Assembly (NCBI GenBank): GCA_963847595.1
Contig: CAWKAJ010000001.1
Location: 558,001-622,000 of the forward strand
Direction: 5' to 3'
Source of the DNA: JACWAE01 sp963847595
GTDB lineage: Bacteria > Chloroflexota > Dehalococcoidia > SZUA-161
Length of the DNA stretch: 64,000 nt
Shown here: piece by piece, positions 16,887 to 25,965 of the stretch
Layout of the letters: every line of letters starts with the position of its first letter
Numbering within the stretch: the stretch's first letter is position 1
Program-made: the position numbers and the translations under genes
The notes under the pieces: model-generated
Databases searched by the model: none
What the model saw: only the letters and a program-made list of their open reading frames with translations
Told to the model about the DNA's origin: nothing

Positions 16887-17079
16887 GTGCAGAGGGTTCC
16901 GCCATAGGCCGATAAGGTTATCCCCCAAAATGCAGGGCGCATGGCCATGCGTCCTCGTCCCAAGTGTGGAGGATTCAGGGCTTGAAAAGCATTTCCAAAT
17001 GCTTTTATCGAAAGGGAGTGTTTATCCATAAGGGAGGGCAGAGGGGGTTGAAGATAGCGTTTCAAAACGCTCTCATTGA
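16887..17079. repeat. Decayed copy of the multi-hairpin intergenic repeat
   Basis: Fills the 264-bp gap between kdpC and kdpD. Resembles the repeat at 1639-1750: GTGCAGAGGG, a CCCCCA segment, GGATTCAGGGCTTGAAA, then the palindrome AGCATTTCCAAATGCT. A second 3' end follows (GGGGGTTGAAG then AGCGTTTCAAAACGCT at about 17041-17074), so one copy may be inserted in another or the end is duplicated. The terminal palindromes differ in sequence but stay self-complementary. Confidence 0.6.
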
Positions 17080-17132
17080 AATAGACTTAGCTTATTGCAA
17101 GGTATAGAATGTGAGTCGGAGACACAAATCAT

Positions 17133-19811
17133 ATGGCCGAAAAGAACTCTCGCCCTAATCCTGATGAAGTGCTGGCGCGAATCAAAGCTGAGGGGAAGCA
17201 GAAAAAGCGCGGCAGACTAAAATTATTCCTCGGCTATGCTGCCGGTGTGGGCAAGACCTATACCATGTTGGAGGCCGCTCGACAGCTCAGAAAGGAGCTG
17301 GACTTTGTTGTTGCCTATGTAGAGACACACGGCCGGGCTGAAACAGAGGCTCTTCTGGAAGGTCTTGAGGTTATTCCCCGCAGACAGGTGGAGTACCGCG
17401 GTGTGTCGCTGACTGAGATGGACCTGGATGCAGTGCTGGCACGTCGGCCTCAGTTGGCGCTAGTAGATGAACTTGCACACACCAATGCCCCGGACTCGCG
17501 CCACCCTAAGCGCTATCAGGATGTAGAGGAACTGCTGGAGGCCGGAATTGATGTTTACACTACACTCAATGTCCAGCACATCGAGAGTCTACAGAGTGCA
17601 GTCTCTCAAATTACCGGCGTCTGGGTACACGAAACAGTCCCCGACACTGTCATTGATAATGCGGCTGAGATCGAGCTGGTTGACCTGCCTCCTGAAGACC
17701 TGCTGAAGCGGCTCAGGGAAGGCAAAGTCTACATCCCCGAGCAAATAGCGCGTGCGGCTGCTAATTTCTTCCGTGAGGGTAATCTCATTGCATTGCGCGA
17801 GCTGAGCATGCGCACTGCTACACAGCGTGTAGATGAGCAGATGCGAGCTCATATGGAGACTCGTGCCATCCGCGGCTCCTTGCCGACTGTCGAACGCATT
17901 CTGGTGTGCGTTAGGCCCGGCCCTCAGGGCAATCGTTTGGTGCACGCTGCTTACAGGCTGGCCTCTCGGTTGGGTGCCGAATGGTTTGCCGTCTACGTTG
18001 AGACATCTGACGGGACCCGGCTGTCGCCGGACCAGCAGGACCGACTGATGAATATGTTGCGCCTGGCCGAACAGTTGGGAGGCAAGACAGCGACCATTCA
18101 AGGACGCTCTGTCGCTGAGGCCGTAACAGAATACGCAAACAAGAACAACATCACCAAGATACTTGTCGGTAAGCCTGCTGATAACGGTTGGCGGAACCTG
18201 CTGGGCAGGTCAGTCGCGAGTCAAATCATTCGCCAGAGTGAGCATATTGATGTGTCCCTCGTCGGTGACAGTAGAGCAACGCCATTGAAGCGAGAAAAGG
18301 CGGCGGCTAAACAGCCTCCGTATCGCTGGCGGCGCTACCTGCTGGGCCTGGCATTGGTAGGCTTGTCTACCTTGCTGGGTCTGGTGATGCGTCACCATGT
18401 CTCCCCCACCAGCATAATAATGATTTATCTGCTAGGCGTTGTCGTTTCGGCACTTTACCTTGGCCTCGGCCCATCTATCATGGTCTCCATTCTTGGCGTG
18501 ATTACATTTGATCTTTTTGTAATCCCTCCTTATCTCTCATTCAATGTGGAACACGCAGAATATGTCTTCACGCTAACCGTATTACTCCTGATAGGTATCG
18601 TGGTCAGCTATTTGACGTCACGAGTTCGCCGACAATCCAGAGTGGCGCGTCAGCGCGAATTAGAAACTGCTACCCTGTATACTCTAAGCCGCAACCTGGC
18701 AGCCACCATTGGGCTGCAGGCTACTATCCGTGCCATCATCACCAGTGTAAAGGAGACATTTGGACGAGATGTAGTAGTCTTTTTGCCCGACGCCCAAAAT
18801 AAGGAAACACTTAAGCCACATGCTGAGAGCTCAAACCTCATCATTGACAAAAATGAAGTTGCCGCAGCAATATGGTCTTTTCAGCACCAAAAGACGGTAG
18901 GACAGGGCACTGATACGCTCCCCAATGCCAAGGCGCGATATTTGCCGCTGAATACGGCCAGAGGAGCGGTGGGAGTAATGGCCCTATGGGTATCTGATGC
19001 AACAAGTCAGTTGACAATCGAACAAATACGGCTTCTGGAAGCCTTTGCTGACCTTGCCGCAGTGGCGGTTGAGCGCACTCAACTGGCTGAGGAGGCGCGC
19101 AATGCGCAAATCTTGGCAGCCACGGAGAAACTGCAGACAGCCCTTCTCAATTCAATTTCGCATGACTTGCGCACACCATTGGTGTCCATCATCGGCGTGC
19201 TGAGCAGTCTTCGGGAAAAAGGAATGGGTCTTGATGATGCAGCCAGAACGAATCTAATCCAGGTCGCGACTGAGGAAGCGGAAAGGCTGAACCACTTGAT
19301 AACCAATCTGCTTGATGTCTCCAGAATTGAAGCTGGTGCAATCAGGGTATCCAGGCAACCATCTGATGTGCAGGACGTAGTCGGTGTAGCTCTGGAACAG
19401 TCGGGTAGCCGCTCTGGCAACCGCCCTATCAAAATAGACATACCACCCGCGCTACCCTTTGTGTCTGTGGATTTTGGCCTTATCGTACAGGCGCTGGTTA
19501 ACATCCTGGACAATGCGCTCAAGTATTCACTTCCCGATTCGCCCATTGATATTAGCGGGCGGCAGGTTGCCCAGCAGGTTGAGATCGTAGTAGCAGACCG
19601 CGGGATCGGCATTCCGCCGGAGGACTTGCAGCGTGTTTTCGACAAGTTCTATCGTGTGCACCGCCCGGATAATGTGACTGGCACAGGATTGGGACTATCT
19701 ATCAGCAAAGGAATTGTTGAGGCGCATGGCGGTCGTATTGTGGCCGAGAACCGTCCTGGTGGCGGCACGATTATCAGGTTAACTCTGCCGGTTGCTGAGT
19801 CTGGTCAGTAG
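17133..19811 (+). CDS. kdpD: Osmosensitive potassium-channel histidine kinase KdpD
   Basis: Membrane sensor kinase controlling the kdp genes. The 892 residues hold the N-terminal KdpD domain (Walker A GYAAGVGKT near 34-42, VDELAHTNAPDSRHPKRYQDV near 112-132), a universal-stress-protein-like domain (about 255-370), four membrane helices (about 400-500, DUF4118), a GAF-like domain, HisKA with phospho-acceptor His in NSISHDLRTPL near residue 675, and an ATPase domain with NILDNALKY, DRGIGIP and GTGLGLSIS. It is complete and close to the usual 890-900 residues. kdpE starts 17 bp later. A repeat separates it from kdpC, so it could have its own promoter. Confidence 0.96.
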   Translation: MAEKNSRPNPDEVLARIKAEGKQKKRGRLKLFLGYAAGVGKTYTMLEAARQLRKELDFVVAYVETHGRAETEALLEGLEVIPRRQVEYRGVSLTEMDLDAVLARRPQLALVDELAHTNAPDSRHPKRYQDVEELLEAGIDVYTTLNVQHIESLQSAVSQITGVWVHETVPDTVIDNAAEIELVDLPPEDLLKRLREGKVYIPEQIARAAANFFREGNLIALRELSMRTATQRVDEQMRAHMETRAIRGSLPTVERILVCVRPGPQGNRLVHAAYRLASRLGAEWFAVYVETSDGTRLSPDQQDRLMNMLRLAEQLGGKTATIQGRSVAEAVTEYANKNNITKILVGKPADNGWRNLLGRSVASQIIRQSEHIDVSLVGDSRATPLKREKAAAKQPPYRWRRYLLGLALVGLSTLLGLVMRHHVSPTSIIMIYLLGVVVSALYLGLGPSIMVSILGVITFDLFVIPPYLSFNVEHAEYVFTLTVLLLIGIVVSYLTSRVRRQSRVARQRELETATLYTLSRNLAATIGLQATIRAIITSVKETFGRDVVVFLPDAQNKETLKPHAESSNLIIDKNEVAAAIWSFQHQKTVGQGTDTLPNAKARYLPLNTARGAVGVMALWVSDATSQLTIEQIRLLEAFADLAAVAVERTQLAEEARNAQILAATEKLQTALLNSISHDLRTPLVSIIGVLSSLREKGMGLDDAARTNLIQVATEEAERLNHLITNLLDVSRIEAGAIRVSRQPSDVQDVVGVALEQSGSRSGNRPIKIDIPPALPFVSVDFGLIVQALVNILDNALKYSLPDSPIDISGRQVAQQVEIVVADRGIGIPPEDLQRVFDKFYRVHRPDNVTGTGLGLSISKGIVEAHGGRIVAENRPGGGTIIRLTLPVAESGQ

Positions 19812-19828
19812 AGTGAAGGGTCAGGGAT

Positions 19829-20524
19829 ATGAGCGAGGATAAGCCGCGGGTGCTGGTAGTCGACGATGAGCAAGCTATTCTGAGATTCTTGCGCGTTGCC
19901 CTGGAATCTCAGGTGTACACGGTTTTTGAAGCTGCCTCGGGTCAGGAAGCGCTTTCGGATGCTATCGCCCACAAGCCGGATATAATTGTCCTGGACCTGG
20001 GCTTGCCGGATATCGATGGCGTTGAAGTCACGCGGCTGCTCCGCCAGTGGACGCAAATCCCGATTATTATACTATCCGTCCGAGGCTCGGAGAGCGACAA
20101 GATTGCTGCACTCGATGCCGGGGCGGACGACTATCTGACCAAGCCCTTTGGCGTGGGAGAGCTGCTGGCCCGGCTGCGTGCTGCCTTGCGTCGTGCATCT
20201 CAACCCAAAGGTGAGCCGGTCTTCACCAGCGGTGACCTCAAAGTCGACCTGGCACGAAGGCTGGTCACAATAGCAGGCCGCGAAGTGCAATTAACACCTA
20301 ACGAGTATGACCTGCTCCGTACACTCGTAGCTCACGCAGGGAAAGTATTGACCCATCATCATTTGCTGCGTGAAGTGTGGGGAACCGTATACGAGCAGGA
20401 ATTCCATATTCTGCATGTGAATATCAGCAACTTGCGCCGCAAAATCGAGCCCGATCCAGCGCGCCCGCAGTTCATAATTACTGAGCCGGGGGTAGGCTAT
20501 CGCTTGAGGACCAGCGAAGGCTGA
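19829..20524 (+). CDS. kdpE: Response regulator KdpE (OmpR family)
   Basis: DNA-binding partner of KdpD. 231 residues: receiver domain with VVDDEQ at the N-terminus, phospho-acceptor Asp in IIVLDLGLPD near residue 55 and the TKPFG lysine near 106. A winged-helix OmpR-type domain follows (LTPNEYDLLRTLVAHAGKVLTHHHLL and the C-terminal PGVGYRL). It ends close to the convergent FGGY kinase gene (12 bp apart) with no clear terminator between them. Confidence 0.96.
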   Translation: MSEDKPRVLVVDDEQAILRFLRVALESQVYTVFEAASGQEALSDAIAHKPDIIVLDLGLPDIDGVEVTRLLRQWTQIPIIILSVRGSESDKIAALDAGADDYLTKPFGVGELLARLRAALRRASQPKGEPVFTSGDLKVDLARRLVTIAGREVQLTPNEYDLLRTLVAHAGKVLTHHHLLREVWGTVYEQEFHILHVNISNLRRKIEPDPARPQFIITEPGVGYRLRTSEG

Positions 20525-20536
20525 AAGTCGGCACGC

Positions 20537-22063
20537 CTACCCTATTTTATCGTATAAGTCTCCCAGCCATCCTGCAGTGGTAAGCCACCTCTCGTAGTAA
20601 CCGGCATACTCCTGCCCACTTTGAGCATCAGGCTCAACCACCCTGGATTTAGGCCTCATAGCTACCATAGCCCTCTTCAGGTCGGGATAGACACCGGAGC
20701 CGACCGCAGCGCACATAGCTGCCCCCCAGGCAGTGACCTGCGGCGACTCGAAACATGTCACAGGCATAGCGAGTATATCGGATAGTATTTTTACAAGGCA
20801 GCGGCTCTGCGCAAGTCCCCCTCCCATGCTCACCTCTTTTACTTTTTGCCGCGATACCTCCTCCAGTTGAGCACAGTTGGCCTTAAAGGCGAAGGCCAAA
20901 TTCTCCAGCGCCGCCCTGACGAAATGTTTCCTCTCCACAGCCGTAATACTCGGCGTCACAGAGAAAATGAAGCCGCCCAGGCTCGGCTTGAGCCTGCTCA
21001 TATCCATCACCGCGGGCCCGATGAAGGCTAGCATCCCTCCAGCGCCAGGCGGCACCTCCTGCGCCAGACTATCCATAAGGCCATATACGTCCTCGCCCTT
21101 CTCAGATGCACTGAAGAGCAGGCCCTTAAGCCAGCGATATGCGCCTCCACACTCCTGAGCATTGCTCTCCAGGACCCACCTTCGCGGCAGAGCGTGGCAG
21201 CCTGACCAGAGCCTGCCTTTAGGGTCAATAACAGGTCGAGCCGTAACCATCTGAATCGCGCCGCTCCAGCCCACTACGATTCCAACCTCGCCTTTATCTT
21301 TGACTCCCATTCCCAGCAGGCCGCACTGAGTATCAGCTCCACCCGCAACCACCACCGTGCCCGTAGACAGTCCCGTCTTTTTGACAGCTTCAGATGTAAT
21401 CCACCCGACCCGGGTGCCGGCGGTGACGATCATAGGGCAAACTTCTCGAGATAACTGGAGCCTTTCCCCGAGACTGTCCGACCATTTGACCTCGTGAATA
21501 TCAACCAACCCTAAGTCGGCGACACAGGAAACCTCGGCTACGCGCTCTCCCGATAGCCGGTATGTAATCCAGTCGCCGATGGAAAGGGCTGTCGCTATCT
21601 TCTCATAGATACGCGGGTAATTCGCCTGGAACCACTTCAGCCTGGCGGGTGTGAAAAGAAGGGACGGCTTATGACCGGTGATGCGGTAAACCTCATCCCC
21701 GAACTCGCCGTCTATGGCGAATCCCTCCATTATAGCCCTGAGGTCCGTATTAGGGGCAGCATAAAGCTCACGCCCTTTCTTATCGAGAAAGACCACACCC
21801 TGCCTCTGGCTGGCAGAGCTGACTGCGATTATGTCAACTGGTGATATACCGGCCTTCTTAATGGATTCCCTGATGAGCCGACAGATTATGTCCCAGAACT
21901 TGCCGGGCTTAAATTCCTTACCCATAGGGGCAATCTCAGGAGGTGTTAAATCATAGAACCATTCCTGATAAGCCAAGGAAACCAGATTGCCCTTGAGGTC
22001 GATAATGAGGGAACGACAACCTGAGGAGCCGGCGTCTATAGCGACAACATACTTATTTGGCAC
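20537..22063 (-). CDS. FGGY-family carbohydrate kinase (xylulokinase-like)
   Basis: A 508-residue ATP-dependent sugar kinase of the FGGY family. The N-terminal phosphate loop AIDAGSSGCRSLIID, the SSASQRQG segment, VAGGADTQCGLLG in the second domain and MGGGLAQSRCLVKILSDIL near the C-terminus are all present. The exact substrate is unknown; the family covers xylulose, gluconate, erythritol and similar polyols. The start is GTG, within the 3' end of the upstream dehydrogenase gene (11-bp overlap), so the two are coupled. The neighbouring 2-hydroxyacid dehydrogenase suggests a sugar-acid or hydroxy-acid route. Confidence 0.88.
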   Translation of the reverse strand: MPNKYVVAIDAGSSGCRSLIIDLKGNLVSLAYQEWFYDLTPPEIAPMGKEFKPGKFWDIICRLIRESIKKAGISPVDIIAVSSASQRQGVVFLDKKGRELYAAPNTDLRAIMEGFAIDGEFGDEVYRITGHKPSLLFTPARLKWFQANYPRIYEKIATALSIGDWITYRLSGERVAEVSCVADLGLVDIHEVKWSDSLGERLQLSREVCPMIVTAGTRVGWITSEAVKKTGLSTGTVVVAGGADTQCGLLGMGVKDKGEVGIVVGWSGAIQMVTARPVIDPKGRLWSGCHALPRRWVLESNAQECGGAYRWLKGLLFSASEKGEDVYGLMDSLAQEVPPGAGGMLAFIGPAVMDMSRLKPSLGGFIFSVTPSITAVERKHFVRAALENLAFAFKANCAQLEEVSRQKVKEVSMGGGLAQSRCLVKILSDILAMPVTCFESPQVTAWGAAMCAAVGSGVYPDLKRAMVAMRPKSRVVEPDAQSGQEYAGYYERWLTTAGWLGDLYDKIG

Positions 22064-23051
22064 GTTTCCCCCAAACTTCAGGATTGAGCAAGTTTTTGGG
22101 GCGCTCCCCCTTGAGAAATCTTTCTATATCATCAACCATCATCTCGGAGTAGCGTACTACAGTCTCAGCAGTGGCCCCTCCGATATGGGGCGTAAGCACC
22201 ACATTATCCATCTTCAGGAGAGGGCTATCGGGTCGCACCGGCCAGGTCTCAAAAACATCGAAAGCAGCCCCGGCGATGCGCTTTGCTTTTAAAGCCTTGA
22301 TAACAGCCCCATTATCGAGGACAAAGGCGTTTGCTGCGTTAATGATATAGGCAGTCGGCTTCATCAGAGCTATCTTCTGAGCGCTGATCAAGCCCATAGC
22401 CTCGGGAGTCGTAGAGCTGTGTAACGTAATAATATCAGACTTCTGCATAAGCTCATCCAACTCGACTTGCTTGGCGCCTGCCTCTTTTATCGTTTTAGGA
22501 TCCAAAAAGGGATCATACACCAGTATGGAAGCATCAAAGGCCATGAGTATTTTCGCCACCCGCCGTCCGATAGCCCCAAACCCCACTATGCCCACAGTCT
22601 TGCCGCCCAGCTCGTTGCCGCGCATGGAAAAGTAGGCAACGGTGGGATCGACCCATGCGCCGGAACTGACCATCTGGTGCGCCTTGGGAATCTTCCGCAA
22701 CAGGGACAGCATCAAACCCACTGTAAGCTCTGCCACAGCAGCAGCATTCCTGGCCGGTGTGTTGACCACCAGTACTCCGCGCTCTGTAGCCGCTTTGACA
22801 TCGACGAAGGCCAAATCGGCCCTGCAGACACCGAGGAACTTCAGTTTTGTCGCCTTCTCGAAAACCTCGCCAGGAACAAAATCAGCCTCCACCACGACTA
22901 TTTCAATGCCTTCCCCTTGAATCCGTTCGACGAATTCCTCCCCGGAAAGGAGCTTGTTAGCATCCATCCAGCTTTCATAGGTGACTTCCAGATTCTTACC
23001 CAGGCGTTTCAGAGCAGGGGGCCAAAACGGAGCACGAACAAGAGCTTTCAT
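22053..23051 (-). CDS. D-isomer-specific 2-hydroxyacid dehydrogenase
   Basis: An NAD(P)-dependent oxidoreductase of the phosphoglycerate dehydrogenase/glyoxylate reductase superfamily, 332 residues. It shows the Rossmann motif GKTVGIVGFGAIGRRVAKIL near 150, the catalytic-domain segments HSSTTPEAMGLI and NAANAFVLDNGAVIKAL, and the terminal LTPHIGGATAETV with the catalytic His. No C-terminal ACT domain, so it is not a classical regulated SerA. ATG start after GAGGTA. It overlaps the FGGY kinase gene by 11 bp, which implies a shared pathway, probably oxidation or reduction of a sugar-acid intermediate. Confidence 0.88.
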   Translation of the reverse strand: MKALVRAPFWPPALKRLGKNLEVTYESWMDANKLLSGEEFVERIQGEGIEIVVVEADFVPGEVFEKATKLKFLGVCRADLAFVDVKAATERGVLVVNTPARNAAAVAELTVGLMLSLLRKIPKAHQMVSSGAWVDPTVAYFSMRGNELGGKTVGIVGFGAIGRRVAKILMAFDASILVYDPFLDPKTIKEAGAKQVELDELMQKSDIITLHSSTTPEAMGLISAQKIALMKPTAYIINAANAFVLDNGAVIKALKAKRIAGAAFDVFETWPVRPDSPLLKMDNVVLTPHIGGATAETVVRYSEMMVDDIERFLKGERPKNLLNPEVWGKRAK

Positions 23052-23095
23052 ACTATACCTCGCAACAGATTATACCATCAGACGCAACAGCCTAC

Positions 23096-24061
23096 TCAGG
23101 AGACCACTTTATAATCTTTAGACCCCAAACCGTGCCTGAGAGCTACTGCAATTTGAGGGGAATCATAGGGATTGGCCAACAACCTGTTCTTGGCCTTGTA
23201 AGAGCCGAGTATCTTCAATGCTTCGACATCGATGGCAACCCGGTCTCCCGAAGCCATGATGACCCCAGGCTCCACCAGTTCGCCTTTGTCCGGCCCCCCG
23301 GATACGAAAGCCTTTCTCCCATCCATTATTATCAGGTCTGGCTGCAAGGTTAAGTTGAATTCAGCAATCTTCCGCTCCAGATTTCTCATGTGCATGGAGC
23401 GACGTTCTCCGGGATGCACAAAGCCCACCGCAAGCTTCAGCGAGAGGCTAAACCTGGCCAGTTGATGGGTCTTCATACATGGCAAATAGATTATCTTGTC
23501 AACCTCATAGACCGACCTGGGCACTGTGACTTCCTTGAGATAATCACCATCCACTCTGACCTTGACCCAGTCCCAGGCCCTATCATCGAACGCTATGACC
23601 TCAGCTCCTATGTCGGTCAACTGGCGTAAAGCACCCAGCTTTTCCATCACCCTCCGGGTAGGCCTCCAAATCGCGCCAGAGCTTTCCCCGACCACCACCT
23701 TGGCGCCAGCCTCTCTCAGTAATTGAATGACAACTTTGAGGAATTCGAGGTCAGAAGTGGCGGGATAGGGGTCATCGCTATTGAAATTAGGCTTCAGCAT
23801 TACCCTATCTCCTGAGGAGATAACCTTGCCCAGTCCGCCGATAAGCTCCACTGCCTTGACCACTGAAGCCCTGAGGTCCTGCTCAACCTTGACTTTACTT
23901 ACCAATGTCATCCCGTCTTTGCGAAACGGATTCTCCTTGCGCGGCCCCGGCGGCACGATGTCCAACTTTTTGGGCACCCTGTCAAACATAAAATGGCAAA
24001 TCCCGACCATTGTGTCAGCAAATCCATGTTTAGAGGAAGTAGAAGAGCCCTTAGTCCCCAT
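23096..24061 (-). CDS. DUF362 domain protein
   Basis: A protein of about 321 residues from the DUF362 family, whose members are often linked to iron-sulfur clusters or membrane redox enzymes, without a fixed function. Typical segments are GDRVMLKPNFN near residue 88, EAGAKVVVGESSG and YLPCMKTHQLARFSLSLKLAVG. No ferredoxin-like cysteine motif is seen here. I take ATG at 24061 as the start because GGAGGTG lies just upstream; an in-frame TTG at 24076 would put the SD inside the gene. It lies 44 bp upstream of the hydroxyacid dehydrogenase on the same strand. Confidence 0.8.
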   Translation of the reverse strand: MGTKGSSTSSKHGFADTMVGICHFMFDRVPKKLDIVPPGPRKENPFRKDGMTLVSKVKVEQDLRASVVKAVELIGGLGKVISSGDRVMLKPNFNSDDPYPATSDLEFLKVVIQLLREAGAKVVVGESSGAIWRPTRRVMEKLGALRQLTDIGAEVIAFDDRAWDWVKVRVDGDYLKEVTVPRSVYEVDKIIYLPCMKTHQLARFSLSLKLAVGFVHPGERRSMHMRNLERKIAEFNLTLQPDLIIMDGRKAFVSGGPDKGELVEPGVIMASGDRVAIDVEALKILGSYKAKNRLLANPYDSPQIAVALRHGLGSKDYKVVS

Positions 24062-24160
24062 CTCACACCTCCGCAAAGGTCAATATCTTCACCTTTTGTT
24101 CCGCCCCTTCGGCACCGTTTTCACTATTTGAGGTAGAACCTCGCCTGTCTTCCCCGACGC

Positions 24161-24220
24161 CGTTCGTGGTGAGCCTGCCGAACCATGAACGGCCCTTCGA
24201 CAAGCTCAGGGCGAACGGGG
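24161..24220. repeat. Palindromic intergenic repeat (CGTTCG...CGAACG type)
   Basis: CGTTCGTGGTGAGCCTGCCG, then GAACCATGAACGGC, then CCTTCGACAAGCTCAGGGCGAACG. The two ends are complementary and the element folds on itself. Elements of this wording are common between genes in many unrelated bacterial genomes. The flanking gap (24077-24276) holds nothing else I can support. Confidence 0.6.
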
Positions 24221-24276
24221 CAAACGCTACCCTTGGAATGAATCAGCCTCTTTCAACCTATGTACTTCAGTTGAGC

Positions 24277-25227
24277 CTATAATCCCCTCAGAAACTCGGG
24301 ACGAAGCAGGGAGGGGTCTTTTCTAGACAGAACGCGCTCAAGCTCCTTTAGCATCCTTTCCTTGTCCTGGGGTAATCTCCCGCGGACAGAAAGGTAATTC
24401 GAGGCATGCATTGAGCTAAAGAAGCAATCAGTGAAACTGGAATTCTCTATAATTACTTTCAGTTCTTCGAGCGACTGGAAAGGAGTAATGGGATGAAAAC
24501 TGCCTTGCTGGCACTCCTGCCATAGCGGGGTGCCGGGGATCAAGGTCAGGGTTAAAGCCCCGGCATATTCCGGGTCGATAGCGGAGAGGACTCTGGCTGT
24601 CTCGAGCACATGTTTCCGGCTCCCCTCCACTCCTCCCAGCCCCAGGATCACTGTCAGCGAAAGAGTAATACCAGCCTCTTTCGCTTTTCTCCCCGCCTCA
24701 ATCATCTGGCGGCTATTCACCCCTTTGCCAATCTTCAGCAGCACCTCGTCATCGCCGCTTTCAATACCTGTATAGAAGATGCTCAGCTTAAGCTCCTTTA
24801 ACTTTTTGAGTTCATCCACGCTCCTTCGCAGAATGTCTTGAGGCGTAGCATAGGAACCTATCCTCTCCAGGTTATGGAACTTCTCATTCAAATATTGAAG
24901 GGCTTCCATCAGCCTGGGGAAGGGATAGACCATAGCGTCGCCGTCTTGCAGAAACACCCTTCGCCCGTCCCACCTCTGAGCCACGGCATAAACTATATCC
25001 TCGATGTCGGGGACACGAACGCCATTCCTCACATACATAGACAGGGCATCTATCTCCTTCTTGACTTCCCGGACATCTCTCAGTCGAAGCTTGGTACCAT
25101 AAAGGCCGCAAAAAGTACAGGTGTTATTGGAGCAGCCTCTGGTCAAAGGGAGAAAATAGCTCTCCCTCTCGCTGGGAGGCCTGAATATGTCAGGCCTTTC
25201 GAACTTCTCGGTTTCCCGTCTCTGCAT
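24277..25227 (-). CDS. Radical SAM protein (COG1032/elongator-like type)
   Basis: A 316-residue radical SAM enzyme. The cluster motif is RGCSNNTCTFCGLYGTK near residues 29-45, spaced CX4CX2C as in the GCSxNxCxFC subgroup of this superfamily. Downstream are IGSYATPQDIL, YTGIESGDDEVL and SLTVILGLGG, the SAM-binding strand motifs of the TIM-barrel core. No cobalamin-binding domain is present and the substrate is unknown. ATG start with AGGAGA upstream. It follows the cyclophilin-like gene by 15 bp. Confidence 0.85.
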   Translation of the reverse strand: MQRRETEKFERPDIFRPPSERESYFLPLTRGCSNNTCTFCGLYGTKLRLRDVREVKKEIDALSMYVRNGVRVPDIEDIVYAVAQRWDGRRVFLQDGDAMVYPFPRLMEALQYLNEKFHNLERIGSYATPQDILRRSVDELKKLKELKLSIFYTGIESGDDEVLLKIGKGVNSRQMIEAGRKAKEAGITLSLTVILGLGGVEGSRKHVLETARVLSAIDPEYAGALTLTLIPGTPLWQECQQGSFHPITPFQSLEELKVIIENSSFTDCFFSSMHASNYLSVRGRLPQDKERMLKELERVLSRKDPSLLRPEFLRGL

Positions 25228-25242
25228 AATCTTCTCCTGAAC

Positions 25243-25626
25243 TCAGAGAGCCCTCCCCGCCTGCCGTATGGTTATCTCCTCGCCGTCCTTTACCTTCCTG
25301 AGCAATTTAAGGTCTGCTTCGACCTTCCCTATTATATTAACCGGGCTCGCCGGCCGGATTTCATCGCCTCTGCTGATAGGAGTCTTCCCGAAAAATATAC
25401 ACATCGCTTTCCCCGGAGGCCAATACGCTATATCCCCAAGGCTTACCAGTTCCTTGGCATCCTCCGGCACTGCATCTACAGGGATGGTGAAATATATCTC
25501 GTCACCCCAGGTATTCACCGTGGAAGTGATGGGAAGCGCCTCGAAGACCTTAGTAGCTGTCTTAGTCTCGTTCAGCCAGGCTTCCAGCTCAAGCTTGCCC
25601 GCAACAATCTTTATCTTTCTTTTCAT
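25243..25626 (-). CDS. Cyclophilin-like fold protein (TM1367 type)
   Basis: A protein of about 127 residues, similar to the small cyclophilin-like beta-barrel family typified by Thermotoga TM1367. It contains WGDEIYFTIPV, ELVSLGDIAYWPPGKAMCIFFGKTP and NIIGKVEAD. Whether it isomerises proline is unknown. ATG at 25626 is chosen because it overlaps in ATGA form with the stop codon that cutA would use if its frame were intact. An in-frame ATG at 25653 would start inside cutA. Confidence 0.75.
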   Translation of the reverse strand: MKRKIKIVAGKLELEAWLNETKTATKVFEALPITSTVNTWGDEIYFTIPVDAVPEDAKELVSLGDIAYWPPGKAMCIFFGKTPISRGDEIRPASPVNIIGKVEADLKLLRKVKDGEEITIRQAGRAL

Positions 25627-25953
25627 CCTTTTTCGGTCTCCTCGTCTATCCATTTCAGATAGTCCAGATTCCCCTCAACAATAGGCAGAGCGATTATCTC
25701 CGGTACCTCAATAGCTATGAATACCCTTGACCGTACTCACAACATCGGGAAAAAGCTTCGCCCTGGTTTTAACCACCAGTAGGCTTTCCTCCGCGTCCTC
25801 TATTTTGCCCTTCCACCAGAACAGCGAGTTCACCCTGGGCACTATGTTTACGCAGGCCGCTTTCCTCTGAGACACCAGAGCATCCGCTATCTTGCGAGCC
25901 TCCTCGTAGCTTGAGGCAGTGATGAAAACAACTAAGTATGTGGCCCTTGCCAT
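25623..25953 (-). pseudogene. cutA: CutA-type divalent-cation tolerance protein, frameshifted
   Basis: The first 81 residues are a clear CutA protein: FITASSYEEARKIADALV, ACVNIVPRVNSLFWWKGKIEDAEESLLVVKT, ending VKGIHSY. A TGA stops the frame at 25708-25710. One base removed there (GCTATTGAG read as GCTATGAG) restores the family C-terminus: EVPEIIALPIVEGNLDYLKW then IDEETEKG, ending at a TGA that overlaps the next gene's ATG. CutA proteins are normally about 105 residues, as this reconstruction gives. The defect is a 1-base insertion, either real or a sequencing/assembly error. Re-pairing of tRNA-Tyr in the +1 frame would be poor, so programmed frameshifting is unlikely. Confidence 0.85.
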
Positions 25954-25965
25954 CTTACCTCCAAC

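Noticed and set aside
25705..25715. Programmed +1 frameshift in cutA, similar to prfB
   Set aside because: A TGA is in place, but the preceding TAT cannot re-pair well after a +1 slip and no SD-like stimulator sits just upstream; mutation or sequence error is simpler.
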